Assembly (NCBI RefSeq): GCF_016097555.1
Contig: NC_054702.1
Span: 110,213,014-110,277,013, forward strand
Source of the DNA: Gigantopelta aegis
Lineage: Eukaryota > Mollusca > Gastropoda > Neomphalida > Peltospiridae
Direction: 5' to 3'
DNA length: 64,000 nucleotides
The position numbers and the translations under genes were made by a program. Below are positions 37,601-49,205 of this stretch, piece by piece (the first letter of the stretch is position 1; every line of letters begins with the position of its first letter). The notes below the pieces were generated by a model that was not told the origin of the DNA, did no database searches, and saw only the letters and a program-made list of their open reading frames with translations.

Positions 37601-40600
37601 AAAAAAAAAAAAAAAAAAAATCTTGTTAAAACCAAAATGTAAAGGGCAGTAGATGATTTTTAATTTATGAGTGTCATTAAAGTCAGGTTACCCATTTGTT
37701 TCCGTGGATGGGGTGGAAGTTTAGTAGTCAAGTTACATAGAGAAACACATTTAACTGTAGTTTGTTCAAGCCTATGTTTGGTACCACAGAATGTCTGGAT
37801 AAATCTCTGTAGGACTGATTTCCCTTCCATAAAATTTTGGGTTTTCAGAAATGAAAGTATGCAAAAGTGTGTTCATCTGCCAGATTATAATTAAATGTAT
37901 TTGTTAACAGGTAAAGATTCAGACAGCGTACCAGTGATTATAGCCGATGTGAGCAGTTACCAGTCTCTCTTGGACATGTGTCAACAGGCTAAAGTAGTCA
38001 TTAACTGTGTGGGACCAGTGAGTAAATTTTTTGTTATAGTTCAACTTATACAGGGATATATAACCATTATGACACGTGTGTCATAATGAAATCACGTGAC
38101 CAACAAATGACATAATTTTCGGAAGCGACATCATAACATAATGTGGCTTCTCCGACTTGCATGTAGCTCTGTTTAATCGCTTAGCAAATTTTTTTTTTTT
38201 AATATAATGTCATTTTGTCATCTTCTACTTGTTATTCATTAAAAAAATAACATGGATAATAAAGAAATTATTACAATCGCGTGTGAATCATAGTAATTTT
38301 ACCAAAATCTTGTCAGGATTCATGTATTACTCACTTTCGCTTGGGCAATATAAGAATCCTGACACTTCTTTAGTAAAATCAGTACGATACACAAGCTCTT
38401 ATAATTTCTATACATGTGTCGAGTGTGCCAATTCTTTAAAAACATTAGCCATAAATCATTCTACTGTGATAGCAGTAGTTGCCAGGTATTTTTATTTCAC
38501 TTATATATTTATTTATTTTCAAATAATTATTTTTTAAAATGAAGAAAAAATAAAAAGTAGAAATTATAATAGTAGCCATAAAAAAATATTTTAATGGGTT
38601 GTACATAGTAAACTGTTTGTTTCCCCTTTACAAAGAAAAGGGTGAGATATAAGCATTTTCCGATGATGAAGGCCTCGACAAAACCTTTTGTTCATAGCAT
38701 TATATCACGCAAACTTCACACATACCCTAGATCAATAAAACTCTGTTTATAGTTACATCTGTGTAACATATTAGTGTGTGTAAACACAAATTTCTCGCTC
38801 CAGTCAGTGCACCACAACTGGTACATCAAAGGCTGTGATATGTGCTATCATGTTTATGGGATGGTGCATATAAAAGATCCCTTGCTGCTAATCGAAAAGA
38901 GTAGCCCATGAAGTGGTGATGGCGGGTTTTCTCTCTCAATATGTGTTATCCTTCACCATATGTCCGATGCCATATAACTGTAAATAAAATGTGTTGAATG
39001 TATCATTAAATAAAACACTTCCAATGTAAACACAAATTTTATATTTATTACATTAAAATTTGTTAAAATTTTAATTTTAATTTTAATCTTTTTTTTTCTT
39101 TTCTTTTTTTTCAAGTTAGTTTTTTTTAACATGCATTGACATGGACAGGTTGGATGCTATTATCAGTGACCTCGAATACATTTATGGTAGACAAGATATT
39201 TAATTCTACAGAATTCTTGTTTAAGTTTGTAAATAGGTATTTAAAAAGTTTTTAAAAAACAAATGTGACACTGATGGTTTTAGCAAGTCAAATCAATATA
39301 TCTTTTAATCCAGTATTGGGTTGATTTGTAGATGGGTTGTTGTACATAACTAAATTTCATCACCATTTATCGCTTCATCTTGTGCATGATACCCAAGGTT
39401 GATGTTTATGATTCCTACATGTACACTGATCGGTACCTGGCTGGAAAGTATTTGTAATAAATAGTTAATGATGACACATGGTGGCAGATGGCTTTAGCTT
39501 GATTAGATACCACAGCACATGTTGCTTTGGTTAACACTTGTTGGGCTAATCAATATACTAACGTTGATTGTACCTGTCACAGATGAAGTTTCCAGTTGGC
39601 AGTATCTGATGTATTGATTTGTTTTTATATCATGTATTGACCATTTACTGCCATAATGTTGTTTATATATTGTATTTTTGACAACCACATTATTGAAGGT
39701 ATATTTGAAAATAGAGTAAAAGATTGCGTTCCTCAAAGTGAAAAATTATTTAGTTGAGTTAACAATGCCTTTTTTTCACATTTAAGCATTTAAAATGAGG
39801 AAGGTTCATTCTAGTTTGTTTTGCACACCGTAAAGCATAATGTTACACATTTGGTTGCCAGGCATAACAAATATGTAATACCAGATCTGAGAAAAATAAT
39901 TATAATTCTATTTTTGCAGTAAATATTGTTGTTCGCATCATTGGTTTGAAGTTTCTCCTTTCTATAAAGATATGTAATAAATGTTTCACACCACAACTGT
40001 ACTATTTCACAATAGTTATAAAAAATAAAAGTGAAATACATATCTTTAGAAATTATGCATTTTGAACTTCCAGGTGTGCATAGTTTGTTTATATACATTT
40101 TGTTTTCTTCAGTTTAATCTGTATGGTGAACAAGTGATCAAAGCTTGTATTGAGTCAAAGGCCAGTCATGTTGATATCAGTGGAGAGCCCTCGGTAAGTG
40201 AAGCTAAAGTCCACCAACACATTGTCCATGAAAACATGTTGGTGACTAAACATTTACATCTAGTCAGTGACAAGAGTTCAGCTTTAATATGTTCTATAGA
40301 GATAGGTGAGGGGAGAGTGGTATCTATAGTCCTTCCCACTTGGAATGCCTTTTTTTCATACTTTGGAATTAACTACAAGCTATTTATTTTTGAGCCATTT
40401 GTTTTCTAAATTGCACACACAAATAGTTGTTGTTTTTTTGTTATTTCCAAAACACTTTTACTTTTCTTCTTACGTCAAATCAAACTGAAATTATTTACAA
40501 AAAACATTTTTGTAGAAGGATGGGACGGACTACAGTTCATTGATTGGAGCACTCGCCTTGATGAGATTGATTCCTCTTGGTAGACCCATTGAGTTATTTT

Positions 40601-43600
40601 TTATTTCATCTATTTTTCAAACATGGTATGTTGGACATCTAATAACAAGGCATGATATTTCATGCATACCATCGTTCAATTCTGTTTGTATGTTGATTAC
40701 ACAACCTTGCATTCAGGCGAACTGCGAGTCAGTTACATGGTGAACCAATATGTTCTGAAATTAAAAGCAATTCTAATAGATACACATGTTTGGTTGTTTC
40801 TTTGTTTTTGAAAGTGATGACATAAACTGATGTCCAATTTTTTTTTTACATACACAAAATTTGAATAATTTGATAAATATTGTTGCTAATTGAAAGAACC
40901 AATTTAGAAACAACCTTACAAACACTTCGCATGTATCAATAAGTGAATTGTGACGTTTTTCTATCATACAGTCTCAAGCCTTGTAAAGTTTCTTTTGGAC
41001 ATCAGTATATAATGTTCACGTTTACTGTGTATTATTCAAAGTAAACAACAGACAGGATGAGTTTGAGGCAGATCTACACACTTGGTCGTCGGTAATTAAC
41101 TGACTTTCAGCCAGAAAATAATTTGAGGGTACATAATAAAAACAAAACAGATCATAAGTGCCCCTACTAGGTGGTTAGGGGTTTGAAATGTTTTGAAATT
41201 GGACACGGCATTCCATGCACTTTGAGACAATTCAAACAGCAGTTCTCTGTATAAAAAGTATAAAAATGTACCGGCATCCATTAATTTCCAAAATTGTAGG
41301 GTATGTAATTTTACCCTCTGCGTTCCAACCAGGGCACCACAACTGGTTGTGGTATGTACTACCCTGTCTGTGGGATAGTGCATATAAAAGATCCCTTGCT
41401 ACTAATCGAAAAGAGTAGCCCATGGAGTGCCAACAGCTGGTTTTCTCTCTCAATATCTGTGTGGTCCTTAATCATATTATGTCTGACGCCATATAATCAT
41501 AAATAAAATGTGCTGAGTGCATTGTTAAATTAAACATTTCTTTCTTTCTTGCTTTTTTTTACCCTCTGTACCTTCTGGCAGAAACCATTATTTAGTTTGT
41601 GTAAATAGATTTCCAAGTTGGTGATTACATGTATGTTGGTGTGCTTCAAAACTAGTTCTTTTAAAATGTTTTTTGGCTATTTTGTTATGGTTTTTTTCTC
41701 ACAGTATCTAGAGAAGACCCAACTCTTGTACACTGCCAAAGCACGTGAAGCTGGTGTGTACATTGTGGGGAGTTGTGGCTTTGATAGCATTCCAGCTGAA
41801 ATGGGTGTCGTCTTCACAAAGAAAAACTTTGATGGTAAGCATTTTACGTTAACAAGATTTTACACCCATATCATAGTTTGTTTTGTAGTAAATAAGGGCC
41901 CAGAAACAATATAAAGTGTAAAAAAACAACCTCAAAATCCAGAACAATTTGTTGCCCGTTATCTATTATACAGTGTACAAAAGTTAAATTTGCATCATAT
42001 TCATTTTTGGTTAAATGCATATACACATACGCTTTTGTTGTTCCTCCAATGAAAAGAACAGAACATGTTTCTTTAAGCTAACTACTATTAAAAGTGGTAA
42101 TATTCTGTTTCCGGTTGACAAATTCAGTTTCAAGAAGTTAATTAATGTTAAAACTCAATGTGGTAATCTTAATACAATTTATGAGAAATAAGTGTGACCC
42201 ATAGACTTGTGAATGATAATAAACAGTTTATAGTAACACACAAAAATAAATGACACCAATGGATATGTTTGGTCAACAAATGCACAACCCCTGCTGTGCA
42301 GATTGCTATGGAGTTTTTCATTCTCCATGGTACTTTTTACCTTTGGACTATATTCAGTTTTGTTTTCAATGGTATGTTTTATTGCCGTGGACATTTCTTA
42401 ATTGCAGGGGTTGAATGCATTTTGAAGTTAAGATAATTTCACTCCATTTTCTTAATTGGCACACTATAATGTATTATTTTCATTGTGGGGGATCTTGCTC
42501 ATTCAGTACATTTAATTTCATTTTAACTTATTTTTGTGCTTATATCCAATTAAGTTTCAAGCACGCTGTCTTTGGCACACACCTCAGCTATCTGGGCTGT
42601 CTATCTAGGACAGTGGGTTAGTTGTTGGTTATTAGTGGTTAATGAGAGAGAAGAGGGTGTAGTGGCCCTTAAGAATTCGCTCTGGTACCGGGTGTGCTTT
42701 GCCATAATTAAGAAAACTAAAGTAAAATATAAGATATAAGCATATTGTATTGATTAATGTGTTAAAATACATTAAATGTTTGGGCAGAATATAAAAGTTT
42801 TAAACGTGAAAAAGAAAATATAGCATATGATTTTGAATGTTTTGTTTAAGCACTTTAAAGGATACCATATTGTCCAGACTGATAAAGATGTAATGTCAAT
42901 CATTTCAACACTTTTTGCAAACATAAAAACTAAGAATAAAACTATTATATAAACTAAGACTTTTTAAATGTGTTTTTCTTGCAGGTGATCTGAATTCTAT
43001 TGAATGTTTTGTGAGCTGCATAACAACAGAGGTAAATATATGTGTGTCTTAAACTGATGACACAGAGCAGGACTTAACCCAGTACTCATCTGATGAGTTG
43101 TTCGTCTAGGATAGATCCTCATCATGTACATGATTATATCTAATAGAGGTTTGCGATACAAATTCTTATTTCATGCACTGATGAAAGTGCTAAATTGAAT
43201 AAAATGGAAATGAGCCCAGCAAATCATTCTGAAATGAAAAACATTTTTATTAGTGGTGTGAAATGTCATTGCAACAATTCCATGAGAGACCAGATACCCA
43301 TGAACTGGTTTATTTGATTTTGATGTTTTTATATTTGCAGTCGATTGCTGTTAACTATGGAACATTTGAATCTGCAGTCCATGGGTTTTCAATGCAGGGA
43401 GAATTGGCTACCGTGAGAAAAACATTGTTTCCAACCCCGCTGCCCCGGAGTAACCACAAACTACAGAAAAGGTTCTCATTGTGCAATTATGAAAGCATGT
43501 TGGGGTTGAAATTGATATTGAAAATATCTTGATAATGTTTGAGGGGCAAGACGTAGCCCAGTGGTAAAGCACTCAGCTGATGTGCAGTCTGACTGGGATC

Positions 43601-46600
43601 GATCCCCATCGGTAGGCCCATTGGGCTATTTCTCGTTCCAGACTGTTATATAGAAAAGACCCCCAATCTGATTAAAATTGCGTAGACTCCTATGTCCAAG
43701 TGACATTTGATCTATAAATAACAATTTAAATATCGACCAATTACACTTCACCTTTTATAACGTTATTCGGGAGCATACAAATTCTAAAAATATCGGTCGA
43801 GACATTTATGCAATAGGCGAACTTGTTGGTGTATTTCAACATTGAAAAAACAGGGGGAAAGGTGCAGTAATAAACTCTGGATTGTATACTGGTATAAACA
43901 GATTTTATGGCTTGAAACAAATTTTACATAAAATTTTATATTGAAATTAGTTTCCGGCATACTTCCGTAATTCACCCGAATCATTTTGTATACCCTCGGC
44001 ATAAACCCGAATGTTTTCAAATTCTTTTCAAATCACTGGCATGATTTTGCAAGTAAGGTTTTGATTGGTCGAATGAAAGGTCAACTGGACATGAGCTCCA
44101 ACGGGCTGCTGTTAGATCCACATGTAATAGTGGAGCTAAGTTTAATTAGATTGAAAAGACCCTTGCTACGGATTTCCTATCCAAGACTATATGTCAAAAT
44201 TACCAAATAGCTGATGATTAATAAATCAATGTGCTCTAGTGGTGTTGTTAAACAAAATAATTTTAACTTTCATAATGTTTGCAATCTTGCCTTTTCTTTT
44301 CTTTTTTAACAAAGGTCAGAATTTGCCCATTTTCAGTTAATATGTATAAAGTATAACTTGTTCATCATGCTCGTTATCATATTATAACTAGTTCATATAC
44401 ATTGTAATACTTACATTGCACGGGGGGGGTGGGGGGTGGGGAGTGGGGGAACATAACCAGTGGTAAAGTGCTTGCCTGATGTATGGTCAGTCTGGGATCG
44501 ATCCCGCAGTAGGCCCATTGGATTATTTCTCATTTCAGCCAGTGGACCACGACTGGTATATCAAATGCCATGGTATGTGTTATCCTGTCTGTGGGATGGT
44601 GCATATAAAAGATCCCTTACTACTAATTGGAAAATATAGCGGGTTTCCTTTCTAAGACTCAAATTTACCAAATGTTTGACATCCAATAGCTCTAGTGATG
44701 TCGTTAAACAAAACAAACTTTATTTTTGCACAGGTCGCTCATTTTCTTCAGTGAGGAAGTTAACAAGTGGTGTTTGCCTTTCCCAGGAAGTGACAGATCC
44801 GTGGTCAACAGGACACAGAGATTTAACTTTGATGTCAAGAAAGAACGTCCAGTATGTACTTTGGTACCTTGTAACATTGTAATCTATAATCCAGAAACTC
44901 TGCCTATAGACAGATGAATGACAAAACTGAATTCCCACTACCTAAATGTATTCATAATCTTTATTTTATAGCTTCTAGACTTAGTCAATCATTTTTATAA
45001 ACAAATGTTACAAAATAAGTGCAACCAATTGTTTTCAATATAAAAAAAAAAATTACTTCTCCTTTAATGTTTTCATTGTCTTATTACATTACTTTACGAA
45101 AGGATTACTTTACATAAGGATTACTTTACCAGTGTTAAATGTGAAGTAGTTATATTTTAAATGAGCTACAAACTGAGATTACAGAATGATGGAAGTTGTA
45201 CATTCATAGCAGTTTTAAGACATTGTTGCAGATTGGCAAACAGATTATGACTGGGTATTCTGGCAAGTAGTACTGTAACACAATCAGGGCTCATGCTTAT
45301 AAAACTTTAAAAAAAAAAAAAAGTCCAGACTCTTATCTCTAATGACGTCACATGCATACAATTTGAATGGCGTTGTCATGATATTAGTGTCTCAGACTCT
45401 ATTAGAGTTTCTGAGTCTAGACTCAAGTTTATAAGCACTAGGCCGGATGTCATTACTCTACCATGGTTGTCTTGAGATTAAAAATTATTAAAATATATTA
45501 TTATAGGTCCAGTTCAGCCCATACATCTGCTTTCCAAGTTTTCTGTCTGCCATGATGGTTGCTCTGTTTGCCATTATCTTTGGAATCATGACCAAGTTTG
45601 GTTTTACAAGAAATCTACTTCTCAAGGTTTGTTCTTGTTTTAATGTTATAAATGCAGAATTTAGTTCACAAAGTTTAATGCCAAAACATTTGATAGCTGG
45701 TTTGGGCTATTCCAGGACTAATCACACAAGAGGCATGCATGGTGGCTCTTTTGAAATTGTTTGCGTGTTGCTTTTGACCTTATTTTATGATTATTTGGAG
45801 TACAAGCTCAAAAAGGGAATTGAGCATTTAACAGCATCAAAACACTTTTGGGGTCTTAACATATGATTATTATATTATACCACAACATACGCTAATTTTT
45901 CTAAATAGTGGCAAGAGATCTTTTAAATGATACTGGTAAAATTGGGGTGGGGGCGAGAAGTAGCCCAGAGGTAAAGCTTTCGCCTAATGCATGGTATGTT
46001 TAGGATCGATCCATGTCAGTGGGTTAATTGGTATAACAAAGGCATGGTATGTACTATCTTGTCTATGGGATATTGCATATAAAAGATCCCTTGGTGCTAA
46101 TCAAAAGAGTAGCAGGTTTCCACTCTCATTATCTGTGTGGTCCATAGCCATATATCTGGGAAGCCATATGACCATAGTTAAAATGTTTTGAGTGCATCAT
46201 TAAATATTAAAACATTGGGCTGAATTTACGAAGCATGTTTTTATTAAATGCAGGGTTTAAGCATTGTAGTTACACGCATGTAAGGCATAAACAGGCTTTG
46301 TAAATTCAGCCTATAGTCCTTTCTCATTGTGCAATCTGGCACTAATCTAGCAGGCAAAATAGCACTTTTTTCTGCCGAAAATTGTCTGAAATTGCCAAGT
46401 TGTTACAAAAATAAATAATTCAAGCTGTATCAATACATCACTGCATGCACACAAGTAATTAAATTATTCACTGAACCACAGAAAATAAATTCATTAGGGA
46501 TGTTTAATCCTAGTCCCACCCCCACCCCCATTAACACAAAAGATACCCAGTTACTTGTTCACTGTCATATGGTATTGTCATGTGACAAATGTGAGTATTT

Positions 46601-49205
46601 ATTATCATGAAATTAATGTCAATAGTTAATAATGAGCATAATTTTTTAATAGAATTACTTTACAATTTGTTGTACCCTGCTAACTAAACAATGATATTAG
46701 AAATAGAATAAATTTTTAAAGAGAAAATGCTGTTTTATAAATTAAATTTGCTATATGAAAGACTGGTCTTGTCAAACAAAGATAGCAAACAGGATGAAAC
46801 AACACATTTTTACCAATGAAATGACAATAAAACAAGCAAAAGTACATAATATTGAATGATGGGATATTTTATTTATACTGTGCACAAATTATTGTTACAT
46901 AAGCTGTGAAAGGCTTTAAGGGTCTGATCAAAATTTATAAGTTGCGATCGGGTGTGTTTTCAGTCAGAATTTCATGAACCAATCTGTTGCCTCTGTGTAC
47001 AAGCCTACTCTCTTCTGAAAAGTATTTCTGGACCTCAAAACTCTGCTAATACACAGAAATATACGGTAAATTTCCAAATGAAAGAGGAACATAATAAAAC
47101 AATTTGAAATGTACCGATAAAACAATAATGTTTTGCGTTGCCACAGTAGTCCAAATAGTCCCCACAACGAATGTAGACAAAACACCAAACAGTTGACATT
47201 CTGAAACTAAATAGAATTTAAAACAAATTTACTTCTTACTTACTCGTGTTAACTCACAAACCCAAATGTTATTTTATGATATATTGGTGCTTATTTCAAT
47301 AAATTAATAGAAGTGAAAACTAGTTGTGGTTTACCAACAATCGCTGGTTCCATTCGCCGACTTAAGAAACTTCTTTCTGGGAAGGGAAAAAGAACATCTA
47401 CATTTTCAGTCCTAGATTAATTAGTGTATGGTAATAGTTTCAAGAATGACCCTAACCTCAGGTCCAATCAGTGTCTGATATAATGCTAATATCTCTTATA
47501 GTAGACATTGTTTTATCCATTCAGTCAAACTAAATTTAATAACTGTTTTATTATTTATTATTTTTCTTTCAGTACCCATCCTTCTTCACCAATGGTGTTT
47601 TTACCAAACAGGGACCAACCAAAAAGCAGGTATGTTTTTGTTTGTAAGCATTTAAAAACAATTAATGCCATATTATAATAAACACTGGCATGGCCATGAT
47701 TTTATATTGGGGGGTGGGGGCAACCCACACTATGTATATATATATATGTATGATTTTATAAAATTTAATAGTTTAAATAAAAAAATATTATTTGGGGGGC
47801 ATGGCCCCCTGCCCCCCCTCAAGCTACGCCACTGATAATATATTGTTGAATTGTTTGGCTTCCACTAAAAATGTACAAATTTAAGTTCTTTTCCTGTTGC
47901 TGTTACAGATAGAGAGTACGTCTGTGTGTCTGACGTTCATTGGACGTGGCTACAGCAAGAAACTGGACGATCCATCGGCCACACACGACGAAGTGCCTGA
48001 TAAAACCATCACCACTAAGGTTATGGGACCAGGTTTGTTGGTTTGGTAATAAGGATATACAGCGAAACCACTAAAACTAGACACCTGAACGTTTTCAAGA
48101 AGTAGTTTTACATAGAAATATAATGATTTCAGATTGGACATTGATGGACTGAGATGATTGTTTGGAAAGAAAATACAAGGGCCAAGGAGCATAATTCAAA
48201 CATTGAGATTGATGGTTACTTAACAATATAGTATACAACATGGCAAAACATTAAACTGAAATAGCTACTAAGTAAACTTTATAGAATGTTTGTCAGGAGC
48301 CAAGTTGTTTATGGGCCATAACACTGATGAAGTCAACAGATATCACAGCCAACATACTAGGTTATTCATACACAATTTGTGGAAGTAGTTGTACAATAAG
48401 GTTGTAGATAGGTTTTGATTGAAATTGATTTCCTGCTGTACTCAAAATAAACTTCAGTCAATCTATAATAATAATATTCTTTTTAAAGAACCTGGCTATG
48501 TGACAACACCCATCTGCATTGTCCAAGCAGCACTCTGCATTCTCAAGGAGAAAGACAAACTTCCAAAAGAGTGAGTGTTATTTTTCATAGTTGCTACCTT
48601 TCAAAAACAGTTTGGCAAGTAACCTGTTGAATTTTGAGTATAAATGGAAAATTTTGGATCTGGGTTAAAGAGAATATTTTGTAGTATGTTTTAATATTTC
48701 TTATGCCATAAGGTCAGATTGTATATGTATACAAGTAGTGTGAGTTTAGAATTATATCAGTGTATCACTGCCAACTTATCTGGAAATAAATTTTGAAAAA
48801 GAAAAGTGTTTGGTAATTGTGTTTTCTTATTTCTTTCCTGATTTCTCAGATCTTGTATCAACACTTACATATGTTTGAGTCTGTGTCATTCGTAATTTAT
48901 CAAATGTTATTGAAAACAATTTAGGTTGTTTTGGGTGTGTGTGTTTTTTTGTTTGTTTTTGGGGGTGGGGGGATTGCTGTCAATAAGACACAAGAAATTA
49001 CTTAGTACCTAAAATGTTTTGAACATATATGTGTTTAAAAAAGAAATCACGAAATGTAAATTTAGATATATATTTTCGAACATTGTTATGATTTCGTTAC
49101 TTTTGTAGGGGTGGTGTGTACACACCTGGTGCTGCCTTCGCGGACACAGATCTGATAGATCGACTTACGAAGAACAACATCAAGTTTGAAGTTGTGTCAC
49201 CGTGA
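31629..49205 (+). CDS. SCCPDH: Saccharopine dehydrogenase-like oxidoreductase, complete
   Basis: SCCPDH is a membrane-associated Rossmann-fold protein found on lipid droplets and other membranes; its substrate is not established. Twelve exons join in phase: 31629..31806, 37911..38017, 40113..40193, 41705..41834, 42985..43031, 43341..43471, 44734..44851, 45507..45626, 47573..47629, 47909..48032, 48489..48570 and 49109..49205. They total 1272 bases, 423 residues (human about 429). The nucleotide-binding motif GATGFTG is at residues 16-22. Other family strings are WAVAGRTMDKL, VVINCVGP, DISGEPS, GVYIVGSCGFDSIPAEMGV, RSVVNRTQRF, FTKQGPTKKQ, GPEPGYVTTP and GGVYTPGAAF. A hydrophobic segment (about 278-293, SAMMVALFAIIFGIM) corresponds to the membrane-associated patch of the family. 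The first ATG has a good context and precedes the motif at the usual distance. Intron 1 is about 6.1 kb. No broken residue is seen. Confidence 0.97.
33599..33700. repeat. Left half of a 'ttacgtaac' palindromic element
   Basis: 'ggtctgttcagatattacgt' followed by 'aacactatttttgtg' and 'atgtaacgctacg' matches, inverted, the end of the copy at 37090..37250 ('gggttacgtaatatttgaat' then 'ggcctt'). These G/C-rich 'acgtaac' units recur in metazoan genomes as small palindromic repeats. Confidence 0.6.
35870..36590. other. Less AT-rich block of unknown nature
   Basis: About 700 bp whose base composition differs from the flanking intron, with several overlapping frames of 68-93 codons on both strands (for example MAAQSELHEHIVDVATTNTP on the minus strand, 36158..36370). 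It contains repeated 'gctctcactgc' / 'gctctcactacgctctcagt' words. I do not recognise a transposase or host gene in it. A decayed DNA transposon is the best guess. Confidence 0.3.
37090..37250. repeat. Right half of a 'ttacgtaac' palindromic element
   Basis: 'aatgttacgtaatgctgttc', 'taatgctacataatgttttt' and 'gggttacgtaatatttgaat' form a diverged copy with its right terminus complete; see the inverted counterpart at 33599..33700. Confidence 0.6.
38018..40112 (+). other. SCCPDH intron 2
   Basis: About 2.1 kb. One SINE (38800..39025) is recognisable. The rest is AT-rich sequence with no feature I can support. Confidence 0.6.
38800..39025 (+). repeat. tRNA-derived SINE, head missing
   Basis: 'gtgcaccacaactggtacat', 'tataaaagatcccttgctgc', 'gagtagcccatgaagtggtg' and the tail 'ctgtaaataaaatgtgttga' then 'taaataaaacac'. 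The tRNA-like head is replaced by unrelated sequence. Confidence 0.9.
40194..41704 (+). other. SCCPDH intron 3
   Basis: About 1.5 kb of intron carrying one SINE (41310..41560). Other sequence is AT-rich and unremarkable. Confidence 0.6.
41310..41560 (+). repeat. tRNA-derived SINE with TTTC tail
   Basis: 'ttccaaccagggcaccacaa', 'tataaaagatcccttgctac', 'cgaaaagagtagcccatgga' and 'aataaaatgtgctgagtgca', ending in 'catttctttctttcttgc'. It ends about 145 bp before SCCPDH exon 4. Confidence 0.9.
41835..42984 (+). other. SCCPDH intron 4
   Basis: About 1.15 kb of AT-rich intron. The only recognisable element is the dispersed repeat at 42548..42710. Confidence 0.6.
42548..42710. repeat. Dispersed repeat ('caagcacgctgtc' family)
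   Basis: 'gtttcaagcacgctgtcttt', 'cagctatctgggctgtctat', 'aggacagtgggttagttg' and 'gagagagaagagggtgtagt' are words of a common mollusc repeat that usually precedes a SINE on the opposite strand. It ends in 'ggtaccgggtgtgc'. It matches the fragment at 22128. Confidence 0.75.
43542..44270 (+). repeat. SINE interrupted by a Mutator-like MITE
   Basis: The head and first body part (43542..43662: 'gacgtagcccagtggtaaag', 'ggatcgatccccatcggtag') and the remaining body and tail (44154..44270: 'aaaagacccttgctacgg', 'gtgttgttaaacaaaataat') belong to one SINE. The SINE's own sequence 'aaaagaccc' is duplicated on both sides of the insertion, which proves the order: SINE first, MITE second. Confidence 0.9.
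43663..44153. mobile_element. Mutator-like MITE, copy 2
   Basis: A 491-bp element starting CCAATCTGATTAAAATTG and ending TTTAATTAGATTG, flanked by the 9-bp direct repeat AAAAGACCC. It shares long near-identical stretches with copy 1 (29096..29632) but lacks some internal segments that copy 1 has, and has one ('aaatatcgaccaattacact') that copy 1 lacks. Confidence 0.88.
44410..44722 (+). repeat. SINE ending 12 bp before SCCPDH exon 7
   Basis: Behind a G-rich run it reads 'accagtggtaaagtgcttgc', 'gggatcgatcccgcagtagg', 'gatggtgcatataaaagatc', and the tail 'gatgtcgttaaacaaaacaa'. The tail runs into 'actttatttttgcacag', the acceptor of exon 7 at 44734. The intronic branch region must therefore lie in SINE-derived sequence. 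Confidence 0.92.
45288..45441. mobile_element. Short palindromic MITE
   Basis: The left end 'gctcatgcttataaaacttt' with 'gtccagactc' and the right end 'gagtctagactcaagtttat' then 'aagcacta' are inverted complements, interrupted on the left by an A-run. The 154-bp unit has no coding capacity. It lies between SCCPDH exons 7 and 8. Confidence 0.75.
45950..46208 (+). repeat. tRNA-derived SINE, shortened body
   Basis: 'gcgagaagtagcccagaggt', 'aggatcgatccatgtcagtg', 'tataaaagatcccttggtgc', 'ctgtgtggtccatagccata' and 'gagtgcatcattaaat'. The stretch around the 'gcaccacgactgg' position is deleted. Confidence 0.88.
46216..46312. mobile_element. Short palindromic MITE
   Basis: 'gggctgaatttacgaagcat' at the left is the inverted complement of 'aggctttgtaaattcagcct' at the right, with about two differences. 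The whole unit is 97 bp and can fold on itself. It stands 8 bp after a SINE tail. Confidence 0.82.
47700..47835. repeat. G/C-tract dispersed repeat fragment
   Basis: 'attggggggtgggggcaacc', 'cacactatgtatatatat' and 'ggggggcatggccccctgcc' with 'caagctacgccactgata' form a unit with G-rich and C-rich ends. A related end with 'ggctacccacactatctatg' is at 60213..60290. Confidence 0.6.

Larger units (their letters stand above)
31807..37910 (+). other. SCCPDH intron 1
   Basis: About 6.1 kb with no exon I can fit between residues 59 and 60. It contains a poly-G run (32395), a 'ttacgtaat' half-element at each of 33600 and 37090..37250, and 'gagagtaaaaaacaaagga' short tandem units at 33865. It also holds words like 'gactcgcccgtacaactttt' and 'ttgggtcgccaggtggacga' of another dispersed repeat, a less AT-rich block at 35870..36590, and G/C-rich arms at 36690..36790. 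Confidence 0.6.
45627..47572 (+). other. SCCPDH intron 8
   Basis: About 1.9 kb with one SINE (45950..46208) followed directly by a palindromic MITE (46216..46312). The remaining 1.2 kb is AT-rich with nothing recognised. Confidence 0.6.
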
